A stretch of 64,000 nt of DNA from Halomarina litorea. GTDB lineage: Archaea; Halobacteriota; Halobacteria; Halobacteriales; Haloarculaceae. The notes under the pieces are model-generated. The model ran no database searches, was not told where the DNA came from, and saw only the letters and a list, made by a program, of their open reading frames with translations. Within the stretch, counting starts at the first letter, position 1, and the number at the start of each line of letters is the position of its first letter. Positions 51,448-60,486 of this stretch are shown here, one piece after another. The position numbers and the translations under genes are program-made. The stretch lies in assembly GCF_024227715.1 (NCBI RefSeq), contig NZ_CP100448.1, positions 434,001-498,000 of the forward strand. The letters are read 5' to 3'.

Positions 51448-52929
51448 TTAGAACACCTCCTCGGCGTCCAGTCGCCCGTCGGTCAACCGCCCGCGGACGG
51501 TGATCTCCTGACCGAGACGCACGTCCTCGCTCGTCAGGACGGTGACCGTCTCGCTCCCGTTGTCGAGCATCACCGGGTCGCCCGTCTGGACGACCGTGCC
51601 CGTGAACTCGACGGGGCCGTCGTCGGCCGCTTCCTCTCCGACGTCGACGGTCGCCCCGGCGTCGTCGGTCGCTTCCTCTCCGACGTCGACGGTCGCCCCG
51701 GCGTCGGCGTTCCCGCCGTCGTCCCCGGAGTTCGACCCGTTCGCGAACGCCGAAAGACCGGTCTCGGTCGCCCCGGTGTCGGTGTCCTCGGTGGTACGCT
51801 CCCGACTCGCGCTGGCGCTCCCCTCGTCGAGGACCGAGACGGTCGAGCGCCACCCGGCGGACGCCTCGAGGTCGTCCTGCCAGCCGTCCTTGATCTCCAC
51901 GTCGGCGAACAGTACCTCGTCGCCAGGGCCGATGTCGGCGTCGGCCTTCTCGCCCCAGAGGGCGACGCGCACGTCGCCGGACTTGTCCTGGACGCGGACG
52001 TTCCGCACCTGCCCCTCGGAGCCGTCGTCGCGGTCGAACGTGCGCTTGGGGTCCGCAGAGCGGACGACGCCCGCGATGTCGGCGACGGTGTCGATTTCTA
52101 GGTCGTCGATGGGCGTCGTCTCGGGGACGTAGGTGACCTCCTCGTCGATTTCGGTTATCTTCCCGCGCTCGCCCACGTGGAGTTCGAGCGCGCCGTCGCG
52201 TTCGCGCACGTAGCCGTCGACGATTTCGACGACCACTCCCTCCGAGAGGTCGTCGGCGGTGTCTGCCTGCCCGTCCCACATCGTCACGCGCACGCGGTCC
52301 GTCTCGTCGCCGAGGACGAGGTTCGACACCTTCCCCTCGGAGCCGTCGTCGCGCGAGAACGTCCGGACGGGTTCCGTCCCCAGAACCTTCCCCCGGAGGG
52401 TGACGTCGCTCTGGCCGAGCGAGAGCGACTCGACGGTCCCCGGTTCGCCGAGGTCGACGTCGATGTCGACGTCCTGTTCGCCCTCGACGCGGGTGGCGGA
52501 TACCTCCAGCCCGTTGTACCCCTCCTTCGGCCGACCCGAGATGCGGAGGACGTCCCCGGGCGCGAGTTCCTCCGTCGCGGCCTCCGCGTCCTCGTCCCAG
52601 AGGGCCACGCGCACGCGGCCCGTCTCGTCGGCCACCTCGAGGTTCAGCACCTTCCCCTCGCCCTCGTCGCGTTCGAAGGTCCGGAGGTCGCCGACGCTGA
52701 CCACCTTCGCGAGGAACTTCACCTCCTCCATCCCCGGTTCGATGTCGGCGACGCCGTTGACGTCGTCGTCCGTCAACTCGCTGGCGAGGAGCATCGCCGC
52801 AGTCTCCTCGTCGACCAGTCCGTTCATCTGCTCGACCTTCTCGGCGACCGCCTCGCGGAACTCCTCCTCCTCGACATCCGCCTCGAGGTCGGCGTAGACG
52901 TCCTCGATAGAACCCATTAGTTCGCTCAT
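51448..52929 (-). CDS. RPA-like single-stranded DNA-binding protein
   Basis: A 493-residue protein with at least three OB folds related to replication protein A: VSVGDLRTFERDEGEGKVLN with RVRVALWD, GKVLGTEPVRTFSRDDGSEG with RVRVTMWD, and GVVRSADPKRTFDRDDGSEG with DVRVALWG. An acidic linker and a shorter C-terminal OB-like domain (GTVVQTGDPVMLDNG) follow. It should bind single-stranded DNA in replication and repair. The start is MSELMGSIEDVYADL. A 14-residue unit is duplicated in the linker. Confidence 0.92.
   Translation of the reverse strand: MSELMGSIEDVYADLEADVEEEEFREAVAEKVEQMNGLVDEETAAMLLASELTDDDVNGVADIEPGMEEVKFLAKVVSVGDLRTFERDEGEGKVLNLEVADETGRVRVALWDEDAEAATEELAPGDVLRISGRPKEGYNGLEVSATRVEGEQDVDIDVDLGEPGTVESLSLGQSDVTLRGKVLGTEPVRTFSRDDGSEGKVSNLVLGDETDRVRVTMWDGQADTADDLSEGVVVEIVDGYVRERDGALELHVGERGKITEIDEEVTYVPETTPIDDLEIDTVADIAGVVRSADPKRTFDRDDGSEGQVRNVRVQDKSGDVRVALWGEKADADIGPGDEVLFADVEIKDGWQDDLEASAGWRSTVSVLDEGSASASRERTTEDTDTGATETGLSAFANGSNSGDDGGNADAGATVDVGEEATDDAGATVDVGEEAADDGPVEFTGTVVQTGDPVMLDNGSETVTVLTSEDVRLGQEITVRGRLTDGRLDAEEVF
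51619..51702. repeat. 42-bp tandem duplication in RPA-like gene
   Basis: Two adjacent 42-bp units (51619-51660 and 51661-51702) differ at one position. They encode two copies of an acidic block of the form ATVDVGEEAxDD in the disordered linker between OB folds. The length keeps the frame. Confidence 0.9.
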
Positions 52930-53051
52930 GGCAACAGCGCTGTTAATCCTTGTCGGTCCGTGCGACAATGCATGGTCCGGGATGGTCCCGGCCTCCCGCA
53001 AAAACGTTCGGGAGTGGTGCGAACTCGCGGGTGTGAACTTCTGGGTCCGAA

Positions 53052-53696
53052 CTACCGGGTGCGGACTCGCCGGTCTGTGCCCTCGCCCGTCTCGACGACG
53101 CCGTCGAACAGCGAGGTCAGCGTGGCGAGGGTTCGCTCGCCGTGGGCGTCCGGGTCGACGTGGAAGTGTGCGTGCGCGCCCACGGCCGCCGTCCGCCAGG
53201 TGAGGACGTGCAGGAACCGGTAGGCCCGTTCGAGCGAGACGTACTGGAGCAGCGCAGTCAGCGAGTCGAAACAGAGCACCGTCTCGGTGTCGTCGCCGCC
53301 CCACGACGAGAGGTGCTGGCTCAGCGTGATGCCGATGCCCGTCAGGTCGTCGGGGCTCTCGGCGGATTTGAGCGCGTGGTTCTGGCCGGTTACCTCGCCA
53401 GCGGGGAACGACGAGGCGGCGGCCGACCGCGTGGTGTCCTCGACGCCCACGACGGCGGTCCGGCCGGGGAGCCCCCCGACCTCCGTGGTCCACTCGCTCA
53501 GCCACTCCTCGGCCGACTGAGTGTAGGTGACCGCGAGCAGGTCCATCCGGTCGAGGTCGTCGCTCACGTCGTGACACGCGTCGAGACAGGCACCGGTAGC
53601 GGCGTATCCCATCGATGGCGTCTGGTACAGCACGTTGTCGCAGGTGGTGAGTGCCCCCTCACCCACCGACGACTGGTAATCGTCCGTCGCGCCCAT
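53052..53696 (-). CDS. RecA/KaiC-like protein without P-loop
   Basis: A 214-residue protein similar in layout to haloarchaeal DUF7504-type proteins. GALTTCDNVLYQTPSMGYAA stands where RecA-fold proteins have a Walker A, and ETVLCFDSLTALLQYVSLER stands at the Walker B strand. No GxxGxGK is visible, so it probably does not hydrolyse ATP. Relatives are thought to be regulators or sensors. A short AT-rich promoter region (TATTACATTCATACG on the minus strand) lies directly upstream. Confidence 0.75.
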   Translation of the reverse strand: MGATDDYQSSVGEGALTTCDNVLYQTPSMGYAATGACLDACHDVSDDLDRMDLLAVTYTQSAEEWLSEWTTEVGGLPGRTAVVGVEDTTRSAAASSFPAGEVTGQNHALKSAESPDDLTGIGITLSQHLSSWGGDDTETVLCFDSLTALLQYVSLERAYRFLHVLTWRTAAVGAHAHFHVDPDAHGERTLATLTSLFDGVVETGEGTDRRVRTR

Positions 53697-53768
53697 TCGT
53701 ATGAATGTAATATTACTGTGTGATAACTGTATCGCTAGCGATGTTCACGGGGACGGACGAACCGTAAC

Positions 53769-53777
53769 CGACTTAAC
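53769..53777 (+). promoter_or_regulatory. tRNA-Arg promoter
   Basis: CGACTTAAC is a TATA-like element about 25-30 bases ahead of the tRNA, preceded by CCGTAAC that could serve as the BRE. Confidence 0.5.
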
Positions 53778-53801
53778 TGGAAGGCCGGTACGAAAGGATG
53801 A

Positions 53802-53874
53802 GTCCTGGTAGGGTAGTGGACTATCCTCTTGGCTTGCGGAGCCAGGGACCGGAGTTCAAATCTCCGTCAGGACG
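53802..53874 (+). tRNA. tRNA-Arg (GCG)
   Basis: A 73-base cloverleaf. Acceptor GTCCTGG pairs with TCAGGAC (one G-U), discriminator G. T arm is CGGAG/CTCCG with TTCAAAT. Anticodon stem TTGGC/GCCAG holds the loop TTGCGGA, which places GCG at 34-36, so it reads CGC and CGU codons. CCA is not encoded. A TTTTC tract follows at once and may end transcription. Confidence 0.92.
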
Positions 53875-54131
53875 TTTTCAGGTGCGCAACGTCGCGAGCG
53901 TAGCGAGCGACCGCGCACCGAAACGCCGCGCGGTGATTTGAGCAGACGAGACGAGCGCCAGCGAGTCTCGGCGCGTTCAAATCTCCGTCAGGACGCTTAC
54001 TTCACAACCGCAGAGCGGTTCGCTCGTGCGCGCCCTGACGTGCCTCACGCTCGTTTCGTCGCCGGCGCTTCGCGCCGGCTTCCAGCGGGACCTTCGGTCC
54101 CGCGCAGCTCGCGTGAGACTCCGTCAGGACG
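53875..54131. repeat. tRNA-Arg tail foldback array
   Basis: No gene is visible. A 21-base copy of the tRNA tail (53975-53995) is the right arm of a foldback whose left arm has GATTTGA at 53935-53941; the core holds CGAGAC/GTCTCG. A 13-base copy (54119-54131) is the right arm of another: CCTGACG (54034-54040) and CTCACGC (54044-54050) face GCGTGAG (54111-54117) and CGTCAGG (54122-54128). Inside that loop are two perfect 8-bp hairpins with TTC loops (54061-54079 and 54085-54103). A further palindrome, GGTGCGC..GCGCACC, begins at 53881. Confidence 0.8.
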
Positions 54132-54488
54132 CTAAATCTGTGAGAAATTTTCGCCGAGAACTGTCTGTCTCTTCTCCGCCGAACCAGACGGTCATCGAGG
54201 AACGACCATCGACCTCACTCCCGACGGACGGCGAGGTGGGACCGCCCGTCCTCCTCGTCCCGGCATCCCGCCGGAACTGCTGTCATGCAGAGCACGGTTC
54301 GGCTGTCCGAACCGTACCACTCCCGTGTGGGGGCGACCGGGGAGTACTTTGTGGCTCCTCTCGGCGGGAGGGAGCGTCACGACGTCGAATACGCCGGGTA
54401 GGATTCGCCGGACGGTACGGGGTCGCTCGTCGTCGCCCGGGGCGAGTAGGGCAACGTTTCTTGTCGACGGCCCCACTGGTGAGTGACG
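54132..54488. other. spacer without a convincing gene
   Basis: The first 50 bases are AT-rich (AAATCTGTGAGAAATTTTCG), and a perfect hairpin CGGTTCGG/CCGAACCG lies at 54295-54314. A 38-codon frame from 54285 to 54401 exists but has no promoter, ribosome site or family support. The end of the spacer should hold the promoter of the Tat-exported protein. Confidence 0.5.
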
Positions 54489-56495
54489 ATGACCGACCCC
54501 ACGCGCCGTCGGGTGCTCGCCACCGGTGGTCTCCTCGCCGCCGGGGCGACGGGGGCCGTCGTCGGGTCGTCGCTGCTGGGTGACGGTGGGAACCGGACGC
54601 CCGAGCGCACCGACGCGAACCGCACGCGCACCGCCGGGTCAGCCACGGCCACCCCCGGGTCCGACGCGACGGGCCGGGAGGACTTCGTCTGGGCCGAACG
54701 CGACCTCTGGCGCGAAGCGGGCCTGCGGCGCAACCTGCTGGCGTTCGCCGCCCGGAACGGCCTCGCGATGATGGTCGCACAGGCCGACGCGACGGACCGC
54801 GATGGGGTCGACCGCCTCTCGACGGTCCTCGATGCCGCCGCCGCCCGCGACGTCCCCGTCTGGCTGAACACGGGCGTCCTCAAGAGCCTCACCGCCGAGG
54901 CGTTCGTCTCCGACCCGGACGCCCGCGAGCGACACCTCGACGCCCTGCGCAGGGTGGCCCGACGGTACGGCGAGGCGATGCCCGAGGGTCGACTCGTCCT
55001 CTGGCAGGAGGCACCCGTCGCCGGCGACTGGGTCGAGGGCGGCGCGTGGAACGACCAGTCCGTCGAGAACCTCCAGTCGTACGGCCCGGAGATATTCGAG
55101 GCGCAACTGGCGGCCGTGAACGAGGCGGCACCGGACGTCGCGGTCGGAACCTTCCTGCACTTCCCGTACGTCGTCGAGTCGCGCCAGCCGGCGGTGTTCG
55201 CGGACCTGATGGACGCACTCGCGGACCGGGACGCCCGCCCCGACTTCGTGTTCACCGACTTCTACCGCGGGTGGTACGAGAAGGACGTGGGTCCCGGCCC
55301 CGCGAACGCCGCAGTCCGGAGTCTCGTCGCGAACGCGCGGCGACACGCCGACGCGCCCGCCCTCTTCCTCGGGCAGGCCCACACCGTCAACCCGCGGCAC
55401 ACGCCGAGCAAAGCCGCGATGCGGATGGACCTGCGCGCCGCCACGGGCGCGGGCGCGGCGGGCGTCGGATGGTACGCCCGCACCGCCTACAAGCAGACCC
55501 GGACGGGCTTCGACCCCTACCTCCCGAACCGGGCCGGGGAGGACGCCGTCCCCGACGCCCCGCGGGTGAACACGCTCACCGTCGCCCGCGACCGTTACCT
55601 GTTCGCCTACGCCCAGACGCTCGCGACGGCGAGGGGTCCCGACGCCCGCCCCCGGGTGGACCTGTGGCTCCACGGCTCCTCGCTCGGCTTCCACGACCAC
55701 GCCGTCTCGGTCCGGACCGCCGAGGGGTGGACGTTCGTCGGCGACGTCTCCGGGTACGCCGCCGGCACCTACGCCGGCGACGGCGACCACGTCTCCGTGT
55801 TCCACGCGCTCGACGACGTCCGGTTCGTCCGCGAGGGGACCCTCGACGTGCGAATCGAGACGCCAGACGACGGGAACGCGGGCCACCTCCACGGGGTGTC
55901 CGTCCTCCCGTTCGACGCGGGCCTGTACGTCTCGGAACTCGAGGCGACCCGTCTGGTGGCCGACCGCGACGTCTCGCCCGTCGCCCGCGGGACGCGATCG
56001 GTCGACGCCGCCCTCGACCCCGGCGGGCGCGTCGAGGTGTCGGTCCCCGTGAGCGACCCGGACCGCCCGCTCGCGTCGCTGGTCCACCCCGGGTGGGGCG
56101 ACACCCTCGACGCACTGGCGTCGGCGGAACGCTCGGCGGGGTTCGACCCGGACGCGGCGTTCGACCTCTGGGTCGTCGGGCGGGGTGCGGCGGGGGCCGT
56201 CGCCGACCTCGGGTCGCTGTTCCCGGACGCCGCCTCGGCACCCGAACCGGCCGCGACGGCGTCGGGCGATGGGACGGCCGTCGCCTACGGCCTCTCGCGG
56301 GAGTCGATACTCGGCGAGTACGCGTCGGTGACGCTCGGGGAGGCGCTAGACCGCGCGGGCGACGGCGTTCGCGCCCTGTACGCGATGCCGTACTTCGGTC
56401 GCGACGACTTCTACGCGCCCGGCCGGGCCGCCCGCCTCGTCCGGGAGATGCCTGGGCAGGTGGAGACGTTCAGCGTCGCCACGAAGCGACGCTGA
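54489..56495 (+). CDS. large Tat-exported protein, hydrolase-like fold
   Basis: A 668-residue protein with a Tat signal (PTRRRVLATGGLLAAGATGA). Its first 400 residues look like a TIM-barrel hydrolase or glycoside-hydrolase-like domain: DVPVWLNTGVLKSL, EGRLVLWQEAPVAGDW, PDVAVGTFLHFPYV, RPDFVFTDFYRGWYEKDVG and AGVGWYARTAY follow one another as barrel strands and loops. The rest is beta-rich. The family is not recognised and a sugar substrate is only a guess. An ATG at 54489 and a GTG two codons earlier are both possible starts. Confidence 0.8.
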   Translation: MTDPTRRRVLATGGLLAAGATGAVVGSSLLGDGGNRTPERTDANRTRTAGSATATPGSDATGREDFVWAERDLWREAGLRRNLLAFAARNGLAMMVAQADATDRDGVDRLSTVLDAAAARDVPVWLNTGVLKSLTAEAFVSDPDARERHLDALRRVARRYGEAMPEGRLVLWQEAPVAGDWVEGGAWNDQSVENLQSYGPEIFEAQLAAVNEAAPDVAVGTFLHFPYVVESRQPAVFADLMDALADRDARPDFVFTDFYRGWYEKDVGPGPANAAVRSLVANARRHADAPALFLGQAHTVNPRHTPSKAAMRMDLRAATGAGAAGVGWYARTAYKQTRTGFDPYLPNRAGEDAVPDAPRVNTLTVARDRYLFAYAQTLATARGPDARPRVDLWLHGSSLGFHDHAVSVRTAEGWTFVGDVSGYAAGTYAGDGDHVSVFHALDDVRFVREGTLDVRIETPDDGNAGHLHGVSVLPFDAGLYVSELEATRLVADRDVSPVARGTRSVDAALDPGGRVEVSVPVSDPDRPLASLVHPGWGDTLDALASAERSAGFDPDAAFDLWVVGRGAAGAVADLGSLFPDAASAPEPAATASGDGTAVAYGLSRESILGEYASVTLGEALDRAGDGVRALYAMPYFGRDDFYAPGRAARLVREMPGQVETFSVATKRR

Positions 56496-56508
56496 GGCGG
56501 CCGTCGAA

Positions 56509-56949
56509 TCAGCCCATCGGGAAGAGGACGCGACCGACCATCGACATGACCGTCTCGCCGTCGTCGTTCGTCGTCACCGTCCGTGAGTGGACGAGGCCGA
56601 TACCCTCGCGGAACGGCTCTTTCTCCAGCACCTCCGTCTCTATCGAGAGCGTGTCGCCCGGGCGGACCGGGTTCGGCCAGCGCAGTTCGTCCACGCCCAC
56701 CGCGCCGAGCGCGCCCGACTCGTTCAACTCGCCGTCGACGAGCATCCGCATCGTCATCGCGGCGGTGTGCCAGCCGCTGGCGACGAGGCCGCCGAACATG
56801 GACGACTCGGCGGCCTCCTCGTCGACGTGGAACGGCTGGGGGTCGTACTGCCCCGCGAACCGCAGGATCTCCTCGCGCGTCACCTCGTACTCGCCGAACG
56901 AGCGCGTCTCGCCGACGGTGACGTCCTCGTAGGTCTGGTCGTGGCTCAC
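56509..56949 (-). CDS. MaoC family dehydratase
   Basis: A 146-residue hot-dog-fold protein of the MaoC type. The hydratase motif region reads FAGQYDPQPFHVDEEAAESS with the conserved Asp and His, followed by FGGLVASGWHTAAMTMRM. It probably hydrates an enoyl-CoA or acts on a related thioester. It converges on the Tat-exported protein gene. Confidence 0.9.
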   Translation of the reverse strand: MSHDQTYEDVTVGETRSFGEYEVTREEILRFAGQYDPQPFHVDEEAAESSMFGGLVASGWHTAAMTMRMLVDGELNESGALGAVGVDELRWPNPVRPGDTLSIETEVLEKEPFREGIGLVHSRTVTTNDDGETVMSMVGRVLFPMG

Positions 56950-57043
56950 GGCCCACCCGTCTCGGCGGCCCCCGATAAGCGTTCGCAGGCGGGGCGGACT
57001 CGTGGTGCGAGAGACACTTGCCCCCGCGGGCGCACGGACGGGT

Positions 57044-57778
57044 ATGCACGGGACCGACGGCGCGGGCGGGGGACCGGGCGAGTCCGAGGAGTCGGTCGCG
57101 GAGCGCCGCCTCCACGCCGGCGTCGTCCTCTACGACGCCGGGGAGTACCACGCCGCCCACGACCCGTGGGAAGCCCACTGGCTGGCGCTCGCGGACCGCG
57201 AGGACACGCCCGAGGACGGCACCGAACGTCGGTTCTTCCAGGGACTCGTCCAGACGACGGCCGCCGTCTACCACGCCCGTCGGGGGAACTGGACGGGCGC
57301 GACGGGCCTCGCCGCGGGCGCACTCGGCTACCTCGACGGTCTCGGTGAGACCTACCGCGGGGTCGCCCTCGCTCCGGTCAGGCAGTACCTCGAAGCCCTC
57401 GCCGCGGACCCCGAAGTCGTCGAGCGCGGCCCCCCAGTCAGACTGACCGTCGCGGGGCGGGCGCTCGACCCCGCGGACCTCCCGTTCGACGCGCTCGTTC
57501 TCGCGGTCGAGGCGCTGGTCGAGGAGTACGCGCTCGACGGGGCGATGGTGGAGCGGGCAGTCGAGTTCGCCCGGGCGGACCTGGACGAGGGGCGGGCGAC
57601 CAGTCCGTTCGTCGCCCTGCTGTACGACCTCGTGGAGGGGCGAAACCGGGGGCTGGTCGTCCGGCGACTCGGCGAACACGTCGACCGGCGCGAGCACCGG
57701 GAGTCCGACGTTGCCGGCCTGTTCGACGTGGGTGGGGGCGGGGACGAGGGTGAGGGCGAGAGCCAGCGGGAGCACTGA
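57044..57778 (+). CDS. DUF309 protein
   Basis: A 244-residue helical protein with the DUF309 signature EYHAAHDPWEAHWLALAD (His/Glu/Trp pattern) and FFQGLVQTTAAVYHARRGNW. Function is unknown across the family, although the His/Glu cluster suggests metal binding. The second half is acidic and Gly-rich. The ATG at 57044 fits; upstream frames are Arg-rich. Confidence 0.85.
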   Translation: MHGTDGAGGGPGESEESVAERRLHAGVVLYDAGEYHAAHDPWEAHWLALADREDTPEDGTERRFFQGLVQTTAAVYHARRGNWTGATGLAAGALGYLDGLGETYRGVALAPVRQYLEALAADPEVVERGPPVRLTVAGRALDPADLPFDALVLAVEALVEEYALDGAMVERAVEFARADLDEGRATSPFVALLYDLVEGRNRGLVVRRLGEHVDRREHRESDVAGLFDVGGGGDEGEGESQREH

Positions 57779-57793
57779 CCCGACCGGGCGAGG

Positions 57794-59113
57794 TCAGTCC
57801 GTCGGGTGCTCGGTCCCCGACTCGGCGGCCGTCCGGCGTTCCTCGCGCACGCGACGGTGGAGCGAGAGGGCACAGAGTATCGAGACGAGACCGGCGGCAA
57901 CGGCGACGGCGAAGGCGACCCGGTAGCCGGTCGCCGTGTAGACGCGCGTGCCGCCGACCGTCTCGCCGGTCCAGTAGGCGTCCAGCACGGCACCGAGGAC
58001 GACGGGGAACGCCGCGGCCCCCGCCCAGCCCATTGTGTTCACGATGCCGACGACGGTTCCGCTCGCGCCGTCCGGGTGGCGCTCTTTCATGACGGCGAAC
58101 GCGAGGGGGACGCCGCCCCGGAGGACGCGCCCGAACAGGAAGACGACACCCACCAGCAGGAGGGGAATCGAGCCGAAGACGGCGAAGACGCCCCACGTCG
58201 CCGCGAACACGACCGTCGAGAGGACGATGAGTTCAGTCCGGCGGCCGAGGCGGTCCGAGAGCCACCCGAACACCGTCGGCCCGACCATCCCCCCGACGTT
58301 GCCCACGAGCAGGTAGACCGACGCCTCGGTCACGGAGATGCCGTACGTCTGGACGAGATACGGGATGCCCCACAGGCCGAAGACGGTGATGCCGACGCCG
58401 GTCATGAAGAAGAGCATCACGCCGATGAGCCACGTCTCGGGTTCGCGGAGCGCCGCGATGGTGTGTCCCTTGAGGTCGTTCGCGGACACCGCCGGACGGT
58501 CGGGGACGCCGTCGATGGGTTCGAACCCGGCCCGTGCGGGGGTATCGTGCGACAGGAGGACGACGCCGAGTGCGACCAGCAGACCGACACCCCCCAGTCC
58601 GGCCATCGTGGGCCGCCAGCCGAGGGTCGTCACGGCGACGGCGAGCGGCGTCGTCGCCGCCAGCCCCCCGAGGATGCCGACGGTGAACGTGATGCCGGTC
58701 ATCGTCCCGAACTCGTCCGGGCGAAACCAGTTGGCGCAGAACCGGAGGACGGTGACGAACAGCACGCTCGCGCCCAGCCCCACCAGCAGGCGGCCGAGGA
58801 ACGCCACCGCGTAGGTCCCGCTCAGGCCGAACGCGAGCGCTCCCCCGGACATGAGCGCCGTCCCGCCCGCCGCGATGACCCGCGCGCCGTAGCGGTCCGT
58901 GAGCAGTCCCGCCGGCACCTGGAAGGCCGCGTAGAGGTAGAAGAAAGAGGCGTGGAGGAGGCCGAGACTCGTTCCGGTGGTGTCGAACGACCGCATCAAC
59001 TGCTCGGAGAGGACGGCCGTCGACGAGCGGTGGAGGCTGACGAGGAAGAACGCCGCCGCCAGCAGGCCCCAGCCGACCCATCGGCGTCGGGCGGGAGACG
59101 AGAACAGGTCCAT
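57794..59113 (-). CDS. MFS transporter
   Basis: A 439-residue major facilitator with about 12 helices and a long central loop (residues about 190-225, EPIDGVPDRPAVSANDL). The segment YLYAAFQVPAGLLTDRYGARV between helices 2 and 3 matches the MFS signature, and WLSDRLGRRTEL is its repeat in the second half. The substrate cannot be told; relatives include small organic acid transporters. The ATG at 59113 gives MDLFSSPARRRWVGWGLL as the start. Confidence 0.9.
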   Translation of the reverse strand: MDLFSSPARRRWVGWGLLAAAFFLVSLHRSSTAVLSEQLMRSFDTTGTSLGLLHASFFYLYAAFQVPAGLLTDRYGARVIAAGGTALMSGGALAFGLSGTYAVAFLGRLLVGLGASVLFVTVLRFCANWFRPDEFGTMTGITFTVGILGGLAATTPLAVAVTTLGWRPTMAGLGGVGLLVALGVVLLSHDTPARAGFEPIDGVPDRPAVSANDLKGHTIAALREPETWLIGVMLFFMTGVGITVFGLWGIPYLVQTYGISVTEASVYLLVGNVGGMVGPTVFGWLSDRLGRRTELIVLSTVVFAATWGVFAVFGSIPLLLVGVVFLFGRVLRGGVPLAFAVMKERHPDGASGTVVGIVNTMGWAGAAAFPVVLGAVLDAYWTGETVGGTRVYTATGYRVAFAVAVAAGLVSILCALSLHRRVREERRTAAESGTEHPTD

Positions 59114-59375
59114 GATCGGTGGTCGCACGGTTCGTGGGCGAGTGACATAAACGACCCCTCGACTGGTGGACGGGACGACCGACTCCCCGTGAACCGTGGC
59201 TTCCCCAGTTTCCACCGGGACTCGTGACGGTCCGGGCACCGCCACCGGTCAGAACCATCGACTGGACAGAAGTATTGCGAAGGCACGATCGATTCGAAAT
59301 TCGTTCAGCAAACATCGGGATTTTGAAACTGATTCCAGAACACTTACCCGTGTGGTTCACCCTTGTCTATTCGTA

Positions 59376-59570
59376 ATGGCAAACGGTACGGTTGACTTCT
59401 TCAACGACACGGGCGGCTACGGTTTCATCGAGACTGACGACTCTGACGACGACGTGTTCTTCCACATGGAAGACGTCGGCGGCGAGGACCTCACCGAGGG
59501 GACGGACATCGAGTTCGACATCGAACAGGCCCCCAAGGGCCCCCGCGCGACGAACGTCGTCCGCGCATAA
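59376..59570 (+). CDS. cold-shock domain protein
   Basis: A 64-residue CspA-type OB-fold protein: MANGTVDFFNDTGGYGFIET, DDVFFHMEDVGGEDL and TNVVRA, with the RNP-1 (GYGFIE) and RNP-2 (VFFHME) motifs. It binds single-stranded nucleic acid, probably as an RNA chaperone. Haloarchaea usually have several copies. The upstream spacer is notably AT-rich (CTGATTCCAGAACACTTACC). Confidence 0.95.
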   Translation: MANGTVDFFNDTGGYGFIETDDSDDDVFFHMEDVGGEDLTEGTDIEFDIEQAPKGPRATNVVRA

Positions 59571-59742
59571 GCGTTCGCACCGTCGCCACACGGCGACACC
59601 GCGTATCACAGCTTTTGACGAACCCGACACCGGAGAGCGACCGCTCTGGGAAAGAGGGATCTACAGTCTCTGGAGCTTCAGGTCAGAACTGTCGAGCGTT
59701 CGACTCCGGGTCCCAGACGACGACCGGAGGGGTGGCTTTCGG

Positions 59743-60486
59743 TTAGTCGCCGTGCTCCGCCGAGTTGTCCTGCGGGTCGTACCCCAGCACCTCGCGCGCC
59801 CGGTCGATGGAGTAGTACTTGCGGTCGTTGTCGGAGATGCCGTAGACGATTTCGTAGTCGTACTCCGCCTTGACACAGCGGTCGAAGAGGTGCGCGCAGT
59901 CGCGATACGAGAGCCACATCGCCTGTCCGCGCTCGTAGTCGATGGGCGGGTGGCCCTTCGTGAGGTTCCCGATGCGGACGCAGACGACCGACAGGTCGTG
60001 GTGGTCGTGGTAGTAGCGCCCGAGAGTCTCGCCGGCGGCCTTCGAGACGCCGTAGAGGTTCGAGGGCCGGGGGAGTTCTGACCCGTCGAGGCGGTACTCG
60101 CTCTCGGGGCGGTAGATGTCGGGTTTGCGCGACTCCTCGTAGGCACCGACGGCGTGGTTCGAGGAGGCGAACGCCACCTTCTCCACGTCGGCGTCGACGG
60201 CGGCTTCGAAGACGGCGTGGGTGCCGTCGATGTTGTTGTGGAGGACGCTGTCCCACGGGGCCTCGGGACGCGGGTCGCCCGCGAGGTGGACGACCGCCTG
60301 CACGTCGTCCATCGCCTCGCGGAGGGTCTCCTCGTCGGTGATGTCCGCGGTCACGTAGTCGAACTCGGTCAGGTCGCCCGTCGGCGGGTCGCGGTCGAGC
60401 AGTCGCCAGTCGTACTCGTCGCCGATGGTGTCGAGGATGGCGCTCCCGACGCGACCGGCGGCCCCCGTGAGTAACACCCGGTCCAT
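59743..60486 (-). CDS. azf: NAD-dependent glucose-6-phosphate dehydrogenase
   Basis: A 247-residue extended SDR enzyme closely resembling Azf of Haloferax volcanii, the first step of its oxidative pentose phosphate pathway. TGAAGRVGSAIL is the NAD site, HLAGDPRPEAPWDSVLHNNI and ASSNHAVGAYE are shared family segments, YGVSK is the catalytic pair, and the C-terminus has YEIVYGISDNDRKYYSIDRA. A uronate-dehydrogenase-like relative is the main alternative. Confidence 0.85.
   Translation of the reverse strand: MDRVLLTGAAGRVGSAILDTIGDEYDWRLLDRDPPTGDLTEFDYVTADITDEETLREAMDDVQAVVHLAGDPRPEAPWDSVLHNNIDGTHAVFEAAVDADVEKVAFASSNHAVGAYEESRKPDIYRPESEYRLDGSELPRPSNLYGVSKAAGETLGRYYHDHHDLSVVCVRIGNLTKGHPPIDYERGQAMWLSYRDCAHLFDRCVKAEYDYEIVYGISDNDRKYYSIDRAREVLGYDPQDNSAEHGD

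Noticed and set aside
43868-54131. tRNA-tail copies as ordinary integrase attachment sites
   Set aside because: No integrase or other mobile-element gene lies near, the bounded intervals are under 300 bases, and most copies have inverted partners. The idea is kept only as an alternative.
54285-54401. 38-codon ORF in the spacer before the Tat-exported protein
   Set aside because: No promoter, ribosome site or recognisable domain; it spans a hairpin and could be chance.
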